Of a stretch of 64,000 bases of DNA, positions 33,079 to 41,722 are shown piece after piece. Position numbers and translations under genes: made by a program. The notes beneath the pieces were generated by a model, which had not been told where the DNA came from, did no database searches, and was given only the letters and a program-made list of their open reading frames with translations. Within the stretch, counting starts at the first letter, position 1. Each line of letters starts with the position of its first letter. The DNA is from an uncultured Christensenella sp. (lineage in GTDB: Bacteria; Bacillota; Clostridia; Christensenellales; Borkfalkiaceae), in assembly GCA_910577375.1 (NCBI GenBank), contig CAJTLT010000007.1, positions 11,767-75,766 of the forward strand. The letters are read 5' to 3'.

Positions 33079-33120
33079 ACAGCATATCTTGTGTGAGTTA
33101 AACTACTTGTGATATGCTGT
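33079..33120 (-). terminator. terminator of the ktrB-ktrA-comF operon
   Basis: Perfect 10-bp stem ACAGCATATC/GATATGCTGT with secondary pairing in the loop. On the minus strand it is followed by ATTTTTTATTTTATT. Confidence 0.7.
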
Positions 33121-33188
33121 TATCATAAAAATATAAAAATTACAAGCGATTTTAACACGTTTTACGATATTTTTAAAAATCGCGGAAG

Positions 33189-34049
33189 TTATGCGCGGGA
33201 GTGCGGAACGTCTTTTTTGTTTTTTATATCGGACGCGTTTTCGGTTTTTACAATTTTATATTCTACAGAAGCGACGGCTGCCGTATAAACGTTTGCTGCG
33301 CCTGCTGAGAGAAGAACTTTGGTTATTTCTTCCGCGGTAACTCCTGTAGTCATAACGTCGTCGGCTAAAAGCACGTTTTTTCCTTTTATTTCTTCTGGCT
33401 TTTCAACCGAAAAACACCCTGAAATATTCTTTTGGCGTTCCTGTTTGCCGAGTAATTTCTGTTGGTCGGTTTCTTTTGTCTTTTTGAGCGCGTTTTTTAT
33501 AACCGGAATATTTATGCGTTTGGAAAGGCTGTAAGCAAGCAGTTCGCCTTGGTTATAGCCGCGCGCCCTTTGCGCTTTTTTGGTCATAGGCACGTAAACT
33601 ATGCAATCCGCCGCGGGGAGATTTTTGATTTTTTGCGAAAGCAAGTCCGCAAAATATTCCTTTAAATATCCGTTGTTGTTTTTGAATTTTTTAACAAGAA
33701 TAATTCCGCCGTTTTCATAAACGAAAGCGGAAACCGCCTTTTTGAAAAGGGGCGGTTTTTCTTTGCATTCAAGGCATATCTCGGGGCGTACGGTCTTTCT
33801 TCCGCAAACGGGGCAGCAGGTTTCGCCGATAAATTCAACGGTTTTTGCGCAGTCTGGGCAAAGGTTGGTTTTGAACGTTTCGACGCCGCATATGTCGCAG
33901 GTAAAGCTGTTTGGGAAGAATATTTGCGCTAAAAAATTTTTAAATTTCCGTGTATCCAAAGCTTTATGAAAACAATTATTTCTTTTTGTTTGTGAACGTG
34001 ATAATTTTTTCGGTGTTTCCGAAAACGACCATTTTGTCGCCGTCTTCAA
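33189..34049 (-). CDS. comF: ComF-family phosphoribosyltransferase-like protein
   Basis: Up to 286 residues. The first 30 overlap ktrA, and a TTG at 33959 just after the ktrA stop would give about 256, nearer the family length. Four Cys pairs (CDIC, CPDC, CPVC, CLEC) form the N-terminal zinc finger. The PRPP-binding loop is VLLADDVMTTGVTAEE, and RARGYNQGELLAYSLSKRI is family-typical. ComF is needed for DNA uptake during transformation, but comF-like genes are widespread without competence, so the role here is open. Confidence 0.88.
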   Translation of the reverse strand: MKTATKWSFSETPKKLSRSQTKRNNCFHKALDTRKFKNFLAQIFFPNSFTCDICGVETFKTNLCPDCAKTVEFIGETCCPVCGRKTVRPEICLECKEKPPLFKKAVSAFVYENGGIILVKKFKNNNGYLKEYFADLLSQKIKNLPAADCIVYVPMTKKAQRARGYNQGELLAYSLSKRINIPVIKNALKKTKETDQQKLLGKQERQKNISGCFSVEKPEEIKGKNVLLADDVMTTGVTAEEITKVLLSAGAANVYTAAVASVEYKIVKTENASDIKNKKDVPHSRA

Positions 34050-34629
34050 AAACGGTTGAAGGGGTGGGAGTAGGCATAATTTTGTTGCCTTTTTTGATGG
34101 TAAGAATATTTATTTCGTAAACGGCGCGGGGGTTTGCTTCCATAATGGTTTTGCCTATCCATTTGTTGGGCACGGCAAGCTCGAAAATGGAATACTCGGA
34201 ATCGAGTTCGATATAGTCGTAAACCTTTTGCGAATTGAGTTTTACCGCAAGCTTTTCGGCAACGTCGCGGTTGGGATAAATTACTTCGTCCGCTCCTACG
34301 CGTATAAGGAACTTGCGCTGTATGTCCGTATTGGCTTTGGAAACAACGTATTTTGCGCCCAAATCCTTTAATATTGAGGTTATTTCCAAAGAACTCTGGA
34401 AGTCATCGGCAATGGTTACGACGCACACGTCGAAAGAGGGGATATCCAAAGTTTTGAGGTTGTCCGCGTTCATACAGTTTGCGATGACCGCGCCGGCATA
34501 TTTTGAAGCGATGGGATTGATTATGTCTTCGTCTTTATCGACAATCATTACCTCGTCGCCCATATTAACGAGTTTTTCGCCAAGAATCTGGCCGAATTGA
34601 CCCATACCTATAAGTAAAATCGATTTCAT
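33976..34629 (-). CDS. ktrA: potassium uptake regulatory subunit, RCK domains
   Basis: 217 residues. RCK_N Rossmann fold with GMGQFG (8-13) and acidic strand ends (MIVDKDED) that bind NAD(H)/ATP, then an RCK_C domain from about 135 that in relatives binds c-di-AMP. It gates the KtrB channel encoded just upstream. Comparable length to Bacillus KtrA/KtrC. Confidence 0.9.
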   Translation of the reverse strand: MKSILLIGMGQFGQILGEKLVNMGDEVMIVDKDEDIINPIASKYAGAVIANCMNADNLKTLDIPSFDVCVVTIADDFQSSLEITSILKDLGAKYVVSKANTDIQRKFLIRVGADEVIYPNRDVAEKLAVKLNSQKVYDYIELDSEYSIFELAVPNKWIGKTIMEANPRAVYEINILTIKKGNKIMPTPTPSTVFEDGDKMVVFGNTEKIITFTNKKK

Positions 34630-34669
34630 ATTTTATGCTCCTTACCTAAGTGCGGATTTTCTAAGTTTT

Positions 34670-36055
34670 TTAACCTATCATTAAGGTGTCTACGGGTTTG
34701 CGTACTTCCGCCGTGGTGCGTTTTGCGCCCAAAGCAAGCGCAAGCGTTAAAATGCCGACCCTGCCCGCGTACATTAAAATTATCAGAATTATTCTTGACG
34801 CCGCGCTTAGGCTCGACGTTAAATCCAGACTGAGCCCCGTGGTGCTTACTGCCGAAACGCATTCGAAAATGGCGCTTTTTGCCGAAAGTTCGGGTTCTAT
34901 TGCGCACATCGTGAGCGCGGAAAGCATTATAAGCATAAGGCAAGCCGCGAAAATGGCGAGAGCTTGTGAAAGCAAAGAATATTCTATGCGTTTTTTGCCG
35001 ATATTTATATCTCTTCTGCCGCGGAAAACGCCTATCATTCCCATTATTATTACGGCGAGGGTGCCTACTTTCAGACCGCCCGCCGTAGAGCCGGAGCTTC
35101 CGCCCACGAACATAAGCATTATGGTGAGAAGCTGACCGCTTTCGGAAAGAGCGGAGGGGTTGGTTGCGAAAAATCCCGCGGTTCTCGGCGTTACCGCATT
35201 GAAAAACGAGGCGAGAAGTTTTTCCCCGAAGTTGAAATCTTTATAAAGCTCGTTGTTCCATTCGAAAAGCAGGAATAAAGAGGTTGAAACAAGCAAAAGC
35301 GCAGCCGTTACAATCAAAACGACTTTTGTGTTGAGCTGGAATTTTTTCGGGTTGCATTTGCTTTCCGTTACGTCTCCCCAAACACAGAAACCCAAACCGC
35401 CTATAATTATAAGGACGGAAAGGGTAAGCATAACAAGAGGGTCGCGCACATAGGCGGAAAGGGAAGCCCCGCCGACTGCGCCCATTAAATCGAAACCCGC
35501 GTTGCAGAAAGCGGAAACGGAGTGCCATACGGCAAAGTAAATTCCGTTGCCCGCGCCGTATTCGGGAATAAAGCGGATACATAAAATGCATGCGCCCAAA
35601 AACTCGAAAACCGCGGTTCCGATAAAAATGCGTTTTATCATCGTGCCGAGCCCGCTGTATTTTTCGCCGCCGCCCGCAATCATAAACGCCTTTCTTTCGT
35701 AAACGCCCATTCGCCCGCGCAAAAGACGGAATACGGTGGAAACGAACGTCATAAAGCCGAGCCCGCCCGTCTGAATCAACAGAAGTATTATTATCTGGCC
35801 GAACAGCGACCAGTGCGCGCCCGTGTCGTAAGGGGAAAGCCCCGTTACGCAGGTTGCGGAAGTCGCGGTAAAAAGCGCGTTCAGATAGGAGGTGGACCCG
35901 CCCTCTTTCGTTGCGAAAGGGAGTATGAGCATCACGCTTCCCAAAAGAATTACCGCCAGATAGCCGAGGGCAAGAAACTGCCACACGGAAATTTTCAATT
36001 TGAATTTTTTCTTCATTATTCGCCTGAGAAATCCGCTTAATTTTAGCATATGCAA
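34670..36055 (-). CDS. ktrB: potassium transporter subunit, TrkH/KtrB family
   Basis: Up to 461 residues; an internal ATG at 36016 (MKKKFKLKISVWQF) is an equally plausible start, and neither has a strong ribosome site. Four M1-P-M2 repeats with filter-like segments, for example FTATSATCVTGLSPYDTG and FFNAVTPRTAGF, SVSAFCNAGFDL and ECVSAVSTTGLSLDL. Together with KtrA it forms a Na- or membrane-potential-driven K+ uptake system. It is first in a three-gene operon with ktrA and comF. Confidence 0.92.
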   Translation of the reverse strand: MHMLKLSGFLRRIMKKKFKLKISVWQFLALGYLAVILLGSVMLILPFATKEGGSTSYLNALFTATSATCVTGLSPYDTGAHWSLFGQIIILLLIQTGGLGFMTFVSTVFRLLRGRMGVYERKAFMIAGGGEKYSGLGTMIKRIFIGTAVFEFLGACILCIRFIPEYGAGNGIYFAVWHSVSAFCNAGFDLMGAVGGASLSAYVRDPLVMLTLSVLIIIGGLGFCVWGDVTESKCNPKKFQLNTKVVLIVTAALLLVSTSLFLLFEWNNELYKDFNFGEKLLASFFNAVTPRTAGFFATNPSALSESGQLLTIMLMFVGGSSGSTAGGLKVGTLAVIIMGMIGVFRGRRDINIGKKRIEYSLLSQALAIFAACLMLIMLSALTMCAIEPELSAKSAIFECVSAVSTTGLSLDLTSSLSAASRIILIILMYAGRVGILTLALALGAKRTTAEVRKPVDTLMIG

Positions 36056-36375
36056 AATTTAAAGTCAATAAATTGCGCGGGCTATAAAATTGCGCGGGAA
36101 TTTGCGGAAAATTTATCCTTGCGGGTTCGGCGCATATGTGCCGTAAGGCAACTTTTATAAATGCGCCGTAACACATTTTTTTTCGGGGGCATATGTTTTA
36201 TTACGGCTTTTTCCGCGGAAAAGAAGGGGAGAGAATTTTTTGCGTTTGAACGCACTTGTTTTTGCGCACATCTGATTTTTTATTCACCCTTTTCAAAAAG
36301 CATATGTCTTTTGGTTGCTGTTTTTGCGTATACATATGTTTTGCCCCGCGTATATGTGCCGTTTAAAGGAGGATT
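36056..36375. promoter_or_regulatory. ktrB/glmM divergent intergenic region with repeated CATATG words
   Basis: 320 bases without a gene. CATATGT occurs at about 36133, 36190, 36301 and 36333, with near copies at 36048 and 36351. AAAGGAGG before glmM (36365-36372) is the only clear signal. No glmS-type ribozyme core is seen. Confidence 0.5.
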
Positions 36376-37722
36376 ATGTCGAAAAAATACTTCGGAACGG
36401 ACGGATTCAGGGGCGAGGCGGGCGTTGCCGTCACTGCGGAAAGGGCTTATAAAATTGGAAGAGTTTTAGGCTGGTATTTCGGGCTGAAAAACGGCGGAAA
36501 ATGTCGTGCGGTTATCGGCAAGGATACGCGCCTTTCTTCTTATATGCTTGAATATTCACTTGCGTCCGGACTCACTTCTTCGGGCTGCGACGCGTACATA
36601 CTGCACGTTACCACCACTCCCTCCGTTTCCTATGTGGCAAGGTGCGACGGCTTCGATTGCGGAATTATGGTTTCTGCAAGCCACAATCCTTATTATGACA
36701 ACGGAATAAAGCTTTTGAACGGCGCGGGCGAAAAGATGGACGACGACGTTTTGTCGCTTGCGGAAAGCTATCTCGACGGGGATTTTACTCCGTTCGGCGG
36801 CAAGGATATTCCCTTTGCCTGCGGGCGGGCAATCGGGCGGACGGTGGACTATATATCGGGGCGAAACCGCTATATAGGGCACCTTATCTCTCTTGCCACG
36901 TGCTCGTATAAAGGGCTGCGGGTGGGGCTTGACGCGGCTAACGGCAGCGCATGGCAGATTGCGCGCAGCGTGTTCGACGCGCTCGGCGCGAAGACTTATT
37001 TAATCGGCGGCGAACCCGACGGAACAAACGTAAACGAGGGCGTCGGCTCCACTCATATCGAGGCTTTGCAAAAGCTTGTTATTGAAAACGCACTCGATAT
37101 CGGGTTTGCGTTCGACGGCGACGCAGACCGCTGTATTGCCGTGGATGAAAACGGCAACGTTATTTCGGGCGACGAAGAAATGTATATCGCTGCAAATTAC
37201 CTCAAAAGCCGCGGCGAGCTTAGCGGAAACAAAATAGTTTGCACTACAATGAGCAACGGCGGGCTTGTTAAAAGCCTTGCCGCCCGAGGTATTTCCTGCG
37301 AAATTTGCGGCGTAGGCGATAAAACCGTTTGCGATACAATGGCGAAGTGCGGCGCTGTTCTCGGCGGCGAGCGCAGCGGGCATATAGTCTTTTCCAAATA
37401 CGAATCTACTGGAGACGGGCTTGTGACGGCGATTATGATTATGGAAGCCGTGGTTGAGCAAAAGAGCGGCATATATGCGCTGCTGAAAGGATATAAAGCG
37501 TTGCCGCAGATATCGGTGAGCGTACCCGTAACCGATAAAACGAGCGCGCTTTTCGGCATAAACGAGCTTTGTAAAAAGCTTGAAAAACAGCTTGGGCTTA
37601 GGCTTGTGGTGCGCCCTTCCGGCACGGAACCCGTAGTGAGAGTTATGGCGGAAGGCGAAAGCGAAGAAAATTGCGCGCTCGCGTGCAAAATACTTATAAA
37701 CAGAATAAGCGCGAACGCTTGA
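36376..37722 (+). CDS. glmM: phosphoglucosamine mutase
   Basis: 448 residues, ATG with AAAGGAGG 4 nt upstream. Interconverts glucosamine-6-P and glucosamine-1-P for peptidoglycan precursors. Opens KKYFGTDGFRGEAG; phosphoserine loop SASHNPYYDNGIK (about 99-111), metal site FAFDGDADRC, sugar loop GGERSGHI and C-terminal phosphate-binding RPSGTEPVVRVM. All key residues are present. It lies 16 bases ahead of glmS, a natural pathway pair. Confidence 0.96.
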   Translation: MSKKYFGTDGFRGEAGVAVTAERAYKIGRVLGWYFGLKNGGKCRAVIGKDTRLSSYMLEYSLASGLTSSGCDAYILHVTTTPSVSYVARCDGFDCGIMVSASHNPYYDNGIKLLNGAGEKMDDDVLSLAESYLDGDFTPFGGKDIPFACGRAIGRTVDYISGRNRYIGHLISLATCSYKGLRVGLDAANGSAWQIARSVFDALGAKTYLIGGEPDGTNVNEGVGSTHIEALQKLVIENALDIGFAFDGDADRCIAVDENGNVISGDEEMYIAANYLKSRGELSGNKIVCTTMSNGGLVKSLAARGISCEICGVGDKTVCDTMAKCGAVLGGERSGHIVFSKYESTGDGLVTAIMIMEAVVEQKSGIYALLKGYKALPQISVSVPVTDKTSALFGINELCKKLEKQLGLRLVVRPSGTEPVVRVMAEGESEENCALACKILINRISANA

Positions 37723-37738
37723 AACGCGGAGGATTTTT

Positions 37739-39511
37739 ATGTGCGGTATAATAGGTTACGCCGGAAAAAACAATGCGGCGGACGTTGTATATAAAGGGCT
37801 TAAAAGGCTGGAATACCGCGGCTACGATTCCGCGGGCGCGGCTTTTATGCTCGGCGGAAAAATAACCGTTATAAAAAAAGAAGGCAAAGTCGAAACGTTG
37901 GCGCAGTATCTGAACAATGTATCTGCGGATATCGGCATAGGGCATACGCGCTGGGCAACGCACGGAAAGCCTTCGGATATAAACGCGCACCCCCACTCGG
38001 CGGGTGCAATCACGGTTGTACATAACGGAATTATAGAAAATTATTCCGAATTGAAAGAACGGCTTATATCCGACGGCGCGGATTTTTTATCTGATACCGA
38101 CAGCGAGGTTGCTGCGCACCTTATAAACGAATTTTATAAAGGCGATTTGACCGCGGCGGTTGCGCAGGCCGTTAAAATGCTCAAAGGCTCATATGCTCTT
38201 ATGGCGATACGCGCAGGCGAAAGCAAAATAGTTGCGGCGCGGTATAAAAGCCCGCTTATAGTCGGCTATGGCAACGGCGAAAATTTCTGCGCCAGCGACG
38301 AGCCTGCTCTTGCCGGTATTTGCGAAAAGGTTTGCGTGCTCGAAGACGGCGACATTGCCGAAATCACCGCGGACGGCGTAAATATTTACAACGGGAATCT
38401 ACAGCTTGTAATCCGTTCCGTTCTGCCCAATCTTGCCGTTTCCGAAAGCCTCGGTCTTGGCGATTGCCCCCATTATATGCTTAAAGAACTCAGGGAGGTG
38501 CCGCAATCCGTACAGTTTACGCATAAAGCGTTTTACGGCGTTGAAGAAAAGTTAAAGTCCGCTCTTTCCGGAGTTAACCGCGTTATATTTACGGGTTGCG
38601 GCACTGCATACCACGCCGCGCTTATAGGTAAAAGATATGTTGAAAGTTTTGCTCGTATTCCCGCCGAAGCGGAAACCGCGGGGGAATTCAGATATAAAAA
38701 TCCCGTTTTCGGGGCGGGTGCGGCAGTGTTTGCAATCAGCCAGAGCGGAGAAACGGCGGACACGGTTGAGGCGGCGCGTTTGGCGAAAGCGGGCGGCGCA
38801 AAGGTCGTTGCGGTTACAAACTGTTTGCGGTCTGAGCTTACGCGCATTGCCGACGTTGTTGTACCCGTTGCCGCGGGCGTGGAAATTTGCGTTGCCGCGA
38901 CAAAGAGTTACACGGGGCAGGTTGCCGCGCTTTATCTTTGTGCGCTTACTCTTGCCGGTGAGGATATCGGCGGCTGGCGGGGAAAACTTCTTTTGAAAAT
39001 GCCCGAGCTTTGCAAAAAAGCGGTTGAAAGTATTGATGCGGGCGCACTTGCGCAGTTGTGCGCTTCTGCACGCGGCGTTTATTTTTTGGGCAGAGATATC
39101 GATTACGCCGTTGCGGTGGAGGGCAGTCTGAAACTTAAAGAGGTTTCTTATATAGCCGGCGAGGGTTACCCTGCGGGAGAGCTGAAACACGGCACTCTTG
39201 CGCTTATAGACGGCAAAACCGTTTCTATATTTATAATAACCGACGGAGGGCTGGCGGGGAAAACCGAAAACGCGGTGGAGCAGGTCGTTTCCCGCGGGGG
39301 TAAAGCCGCGGTTATAACCAACGTGGACGGCGTTGAAGAGAGGCTGAAAGACAAGGCTGATTATTTTATAAAACTGCCCGAATGCGACAAATATCTTTCT
39401 CCGCTTGTTTCTGCGGTTGCGGTGCAGCTTATCGCTTACCGCACGGCGGTGATGTTGGGGCGCGACCCCGATAAACCGCGCAATCTTGCAAAAAGCGTAA
39501 CCGTGGAATAA
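37739..39511 (+). CDS. glmS: glutamine-fructose-6-phosphate aminotransferase (isomerizing)
   Basis: 590 residues. Makes glucosamine-6-P, the first committed step toward UDP-GlcNAc. Begins MCGIIGYAG with the Cys nucleophile; glutaminase motifs GHTRWATHG and DSEVAAH; two SIS domains with GCGTAYHA, SQSGETADT and AAGVEICVAATKSYTGQ. Ends DPDKPRNLAKSVTVE as in the family. CGGAGG precedes the ATG. The 16-base gap to glmM leaves no room for a glmS ribozyme, so control here differs from Bacillus. Confidence 0.97.
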   Translation: MCGIIGYAGKNNAADVVYKGLKRLEYRGYDSAGAAFMLGGKITVIKKEGKVETLAQYLNNVSADIGIGHTRWATHGKPSDINAHPHSAGAITVVHNGIIENYSELKERLISDGADFLSDTDSEVAAHLINEFYKGDLTAAVAQAVKMLKGSYALMAIRAGESKIVAARYKSPLIVGYGNGENFCASDEPALAGICEKVCVLEDGDIAEITADGVNIYNGNLQLVIRSVLPNLAVSESLGLGDCPHYMLKELREVPQSVQFTHKAFYGVEEKLKSALSGVNRVIFTGCGTAYHAALIGKRYVESFARIPAEAETAGEFRYKNPVFGAGAAVFAISQSGETADTVEAARLAKAGGAKVVAVTNCLRSELTRIADVVVPVAAGVEICVAATKSYTGQVAALYLCALTLAGEDIGGWRGKLLLKMPELCKKAVESIDAGALAQLCASARGVYFLGRDIDYAVAVEGSLKLKEVSYIAGEGYPAGELKHGTLALIDGKTVSIFIITDGGLAGKTENAVEQVVSRGGKAAVITNVDGVEERLKDKADYFIKLPECDKYLSPLVSAVAVQLIAYRTAVMLGRDPDKPRNLAKSVTVE

Positions 39512-39539
39512 CGGACGTTAACGTGTTTGTTTCAGTGCA

Positions 39540-39592
39540 ATAAACGTTCAGCGCCCGACGGAATTTCCGTCTGGCGCTGAGCGTTGTTTTAT
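39540..39592 (+). terminator. terminator of glmM-glmS
   Basis: Long stem of AACG..CAGCGCC.GACGG with CCGTC.GGCGCTG.GCGTT, then GTTTTATT. Probably shared with the convergent phosphatase gene. Confidence 0.8.
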
Positions 39593-40386
39593 TCGAGATA
39601 TTTTTCTTTTAAAATTTTTATTTGTTCTTCCGTAACGTTCAAAGCCTGTTTGCAGTATTCCACAACAGAGCCGTAGCGTTTTTTTATTTCTGTCATTGCC
39701 CCAGTGATATATTGGGGTTTGGCTGCCATAAGCGCGTATAGAATCTGTTTGAAGCGTAAGGGTATCGGCGCGATTACAAGCCCCGCCTTTTGCCAGAAAC
39801 GCCTTCTGAACTGGAATTTATCGCTTATACAATAATCCTGGATTATCAGGTTTTCGTCTACGCCTAAAATGCTTTCCAACAGCATTGCGCATATGCCCGT
39901 TCTGTCTTTGCCGGCGTTGCAGTGCCAAAGTATACAGCCTTCGTTTTCCGTTGCCAAATCCAGAAATTCTTTGAATTTTTTTTGCGACTGTTCGCCGAAC
40001 AGCAACAGCTCGTAAACGCTTTGCATATAGTTGTCGGCGTTGCCGAATTCGGTTTTTATGCGTTTGCTCTCTTTGAGCATTGTGCCCGCCATTGATTTTG
40101 TGTGGGTTATTCCGACCGTAGCCGTACAGACCAACGGCAGGTTTACAAGCTTTGCGCCTTTTATTTCGGTAGAAGGATATTCGAATTTTTCTCTTTCTAT
40201 GCGCAAATCTATCACGGTTGTGATATTGTAGCTTTCCAACGCGGCGACAGTGCTTTCGGGCAGTTTATACAGCTTTCCGCTGCGGATAAGTTTTCCGTAT
40301 TTTATCCGCTTTCCGTTTTCTGCGGGGAAACCGCCCAAATCACGCGTATTATTAAGTTTTTTGAGCTTTAACCTTTCTATACGCAT
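39589..40386 (-). CDS. tyrosine/lipid phosphatase of the Y_phosphatase3 type
   Basis: 265 residues from the ATG at 40386 (or 267 from 40392). The longer open frame to 40620 runs through the radC region and is not used. N-terminal NTRDLGGFPAENGKRIKYGKLIRSGKLYKL and the P-loop HCNAGKDRTG are diagnostic of the family that includes LipA/MptpB-like phosphatases. ITTVIDLRIE holds the general acid region. A promoter with perfect -10 lies immediately upstream, implying a leaderless or nearly leaderless mRNA. Confidence 0.88.
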   Translation of the reverse strand: MRIERLKLKKLNNTRDLGGFPAENGKRIKYGKLIRSGKLYKLPESTVAALESYNITTVIDLRIEREKFEYPSTEIKGAKLVNLPLVCTATVGITHTKSMAGTMLKESKRIKTEFGNADNYMQSVYELLLFGEQSQKKFKEFLDLATENEGCILWHCNAGKDRTGICAMLLESILGVDENLIIQDYCISDKFQFRRRFWQKAGLVIAPIPLRFKQILYALMAAKPQYITGAMTEIKKRYGSVVEYCKQALNVTEEQIKILKEKYLE

Positions 40387-40392
40387 GAGCAT

Positions 40393-40421
40393 ATTATAGC
40401 TCACGTTTAACGCCAAGTCAA
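40393..40421 (-). promoter_or_regulatory. promoter of the phosphatase gene, abutting its start codon
   Basis: Minus strand TTGACT, 17-bp spacer, TATAAT ending 1 base before the ATG at 40392 and 7 before that at 40386. Transcription would begin at or next to the start codon. Confidence 0.75.
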
Positions 40422-40443
40422 TATCTTTAACGCATTTTCCCGC

Positions 40444-40472
40444 TTGACAAAAACGTGCGGCGCGCCTATAAT
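40444..40472 (+). promoter_or_regulatory. promoter of the RadC-family gene
   Basis: TTGACA, 17-bp spacer, TATAAT, all consensus. It diverges from the phosphatase promoter 22 bases away. Confidence 0.85.
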
Positions 40473-40504
40473 TACTCATATATTTTTTGCGGAAGAGGAA
40501 GGGT

Positions 40505-41245
40505 ATGCACGAGGGGCACAGACGGCGCATGTATGAAAAACTTAAAAACGACGACGGGCTGCACGACCACGAAATTCTTGAAATTTTGCTTTTTAACGCT
40601 TTTCCGAGAAAGAATACCAACCCCGTGGCACATTCCCTTTTGCAGATGTTCGGTTCGCTTTCCGGCGTGTTTGCCGCGGATATCGAACAGCTTATGTCCG
40701 TAGACGGAGTGGGGGAAAGCGTGGCGCTTTATATCAAGTGCGTTGCGGAGTGCAACAAACGCGCTAATATAAACACTTCGGGCATTGCCGTTTTGAGAAA
40801 CCATGCCGCGTTCAAAGAATTTGCGGCGTTGCGGTTGCGTGGTAAAACGGTTGAAGTGATGGAACTTTACTTTCTGGATAAAAACGGAAAGGTGAAAAGG
40901 ATTTGTCCGTTTACAAGCGACGAATTGAATAAAGTGGTGGTGGCTTCTGATAAAATTTCAAAGATTTTAGCCGCCGAAAAGCCTTACGGTTTGGTTGTTG
41001 CGCACAATCATTTGAGCGGGAATTGCCTGCCTTCGATGAGCGATAACCGCTTTACTGCCGAAATGCAGTTAATTTGCAGCATACATAACGTAACTTTGTT
41101 CGACCATATTATTTATGCGACGGATAAAGAAATTTTCAGCTATTATCTGACAGGCAATCTTGAAAAGCTTAAAAACGATTTTTCGTTCGGCGCGGTTGTC
41201 AGCGAGAAAATGGATAAGTTTTACGGCGGCAAAAAGGACAGGTAG
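40505..41245 (+). CDS. radC: RadC-family JAB/MPN domain protein
   Basis: 246 residues from the ATG at 40505 (AAGAGGAAGGG upstream). N-terminal helix-hairpin-helix region (SVDGVGESVALYIKC) and a C-terminal JAMM metalloprotease-like domain with HNHLSGNCLPSMSD (usually HNHPSGDPTPSxxD; the metal His, His and Asp are kept, while Pro and an acidic residue are changed). The historical link to DNA repair is doubtful and the function of the family is unknown. Confidence 0.88.
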   Translation: MHEGHRRRMYEKLKNDDGLHDHEILEILLFNAFPRKNTNPVAHSLLQMFGSLSGVFAADIEQLMSVDGVGESVALYIKCVAECNKRANINTSGIAVLRNHAAFKEFAALRLRGKTVEVMELYFLDKNGKVKRICPFTSDELNKVVVASDKISKILAAEKPYGLVVAHNHLSGNCLPSMSDNRFTAEMQLICSIHNVTLFDHIIYATDKEIFSYYLTGNLEKLKNDFSFGAVVSEKMDKFYGGKKDR

Positions 41246-41405
41246 CCGACGCTAAATAAGTTGACACGCAGTTGTTAGTCTGCTAAAATTGTTTTGTTGC
41301 CGCATAAGAGTTGTTTTGTTTGCGGCGGCGGAATTCGGGCGAAAATATAGTGGCATTGTATGCGTTAATTTTTAATTGTCCGTTTTCTGAAAACCGAATA
41401 TAAAC

Positions 41406-41493
<88 letters not shown>

Positions 41494-41501
41494 AGAGCGA
41501 T

Positions 41502-41594
41502 AGAGTTTGAACACCGTAAAAAGTGTTCAAACTCTAACTTTATTACTCCGCCAAAATGCGGGGCGTACTTAAAGTACGCCCCGCATTTTGATAG
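41502..41594 (+). terminator. two hairpins after tRNA-Ser
   Basis: A perfect 13-bp stem (41502-41514 with 41523-41535) and a 19-bp stem (41552-41570 with 41572-41590, essentially a palindrome). Neither has a good U-tract, though the second ends ATTTTG. The word CTCCGCCA of the tRNA end recurs between them (41546-41553). Confidence 0.5.
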
Positions 41595-41654
41595 AGGAAA
41601 TGAAGACCCCTCGTGGTTTGCACGGGAATAAAGTTGCCGACTTTTACGGAAATC

Positions 41655-41683
41655 TTGACAAAGATATCCGCCGGTTATATAAT
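41655..41683 (+). promoter_or_regulatory. promoter of the ankyrin genes
   Basis: TTGACA, 17-bp spacer, TATAAT, all consensus, 40 bases before the first ankyrin start. Confidence 0.85.
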
Positions 41684-41722
41684 ATTACGGTATAAACTTT
41701 GCCGTATATTCGGAGGTATAAA

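Noticed and set aside
37700..37745. glmS ribozyme ahead of glmS
   Set aside because: Only 16 bases separate glmM from glmS, and no ribozyme core is seen upstream of glmM either.
40387..40620. 343-residue phosphatase with a long N-terminus
   Set aside because: The extra 78 residues run through both divergent promoters and the radC start region and look non-coding.
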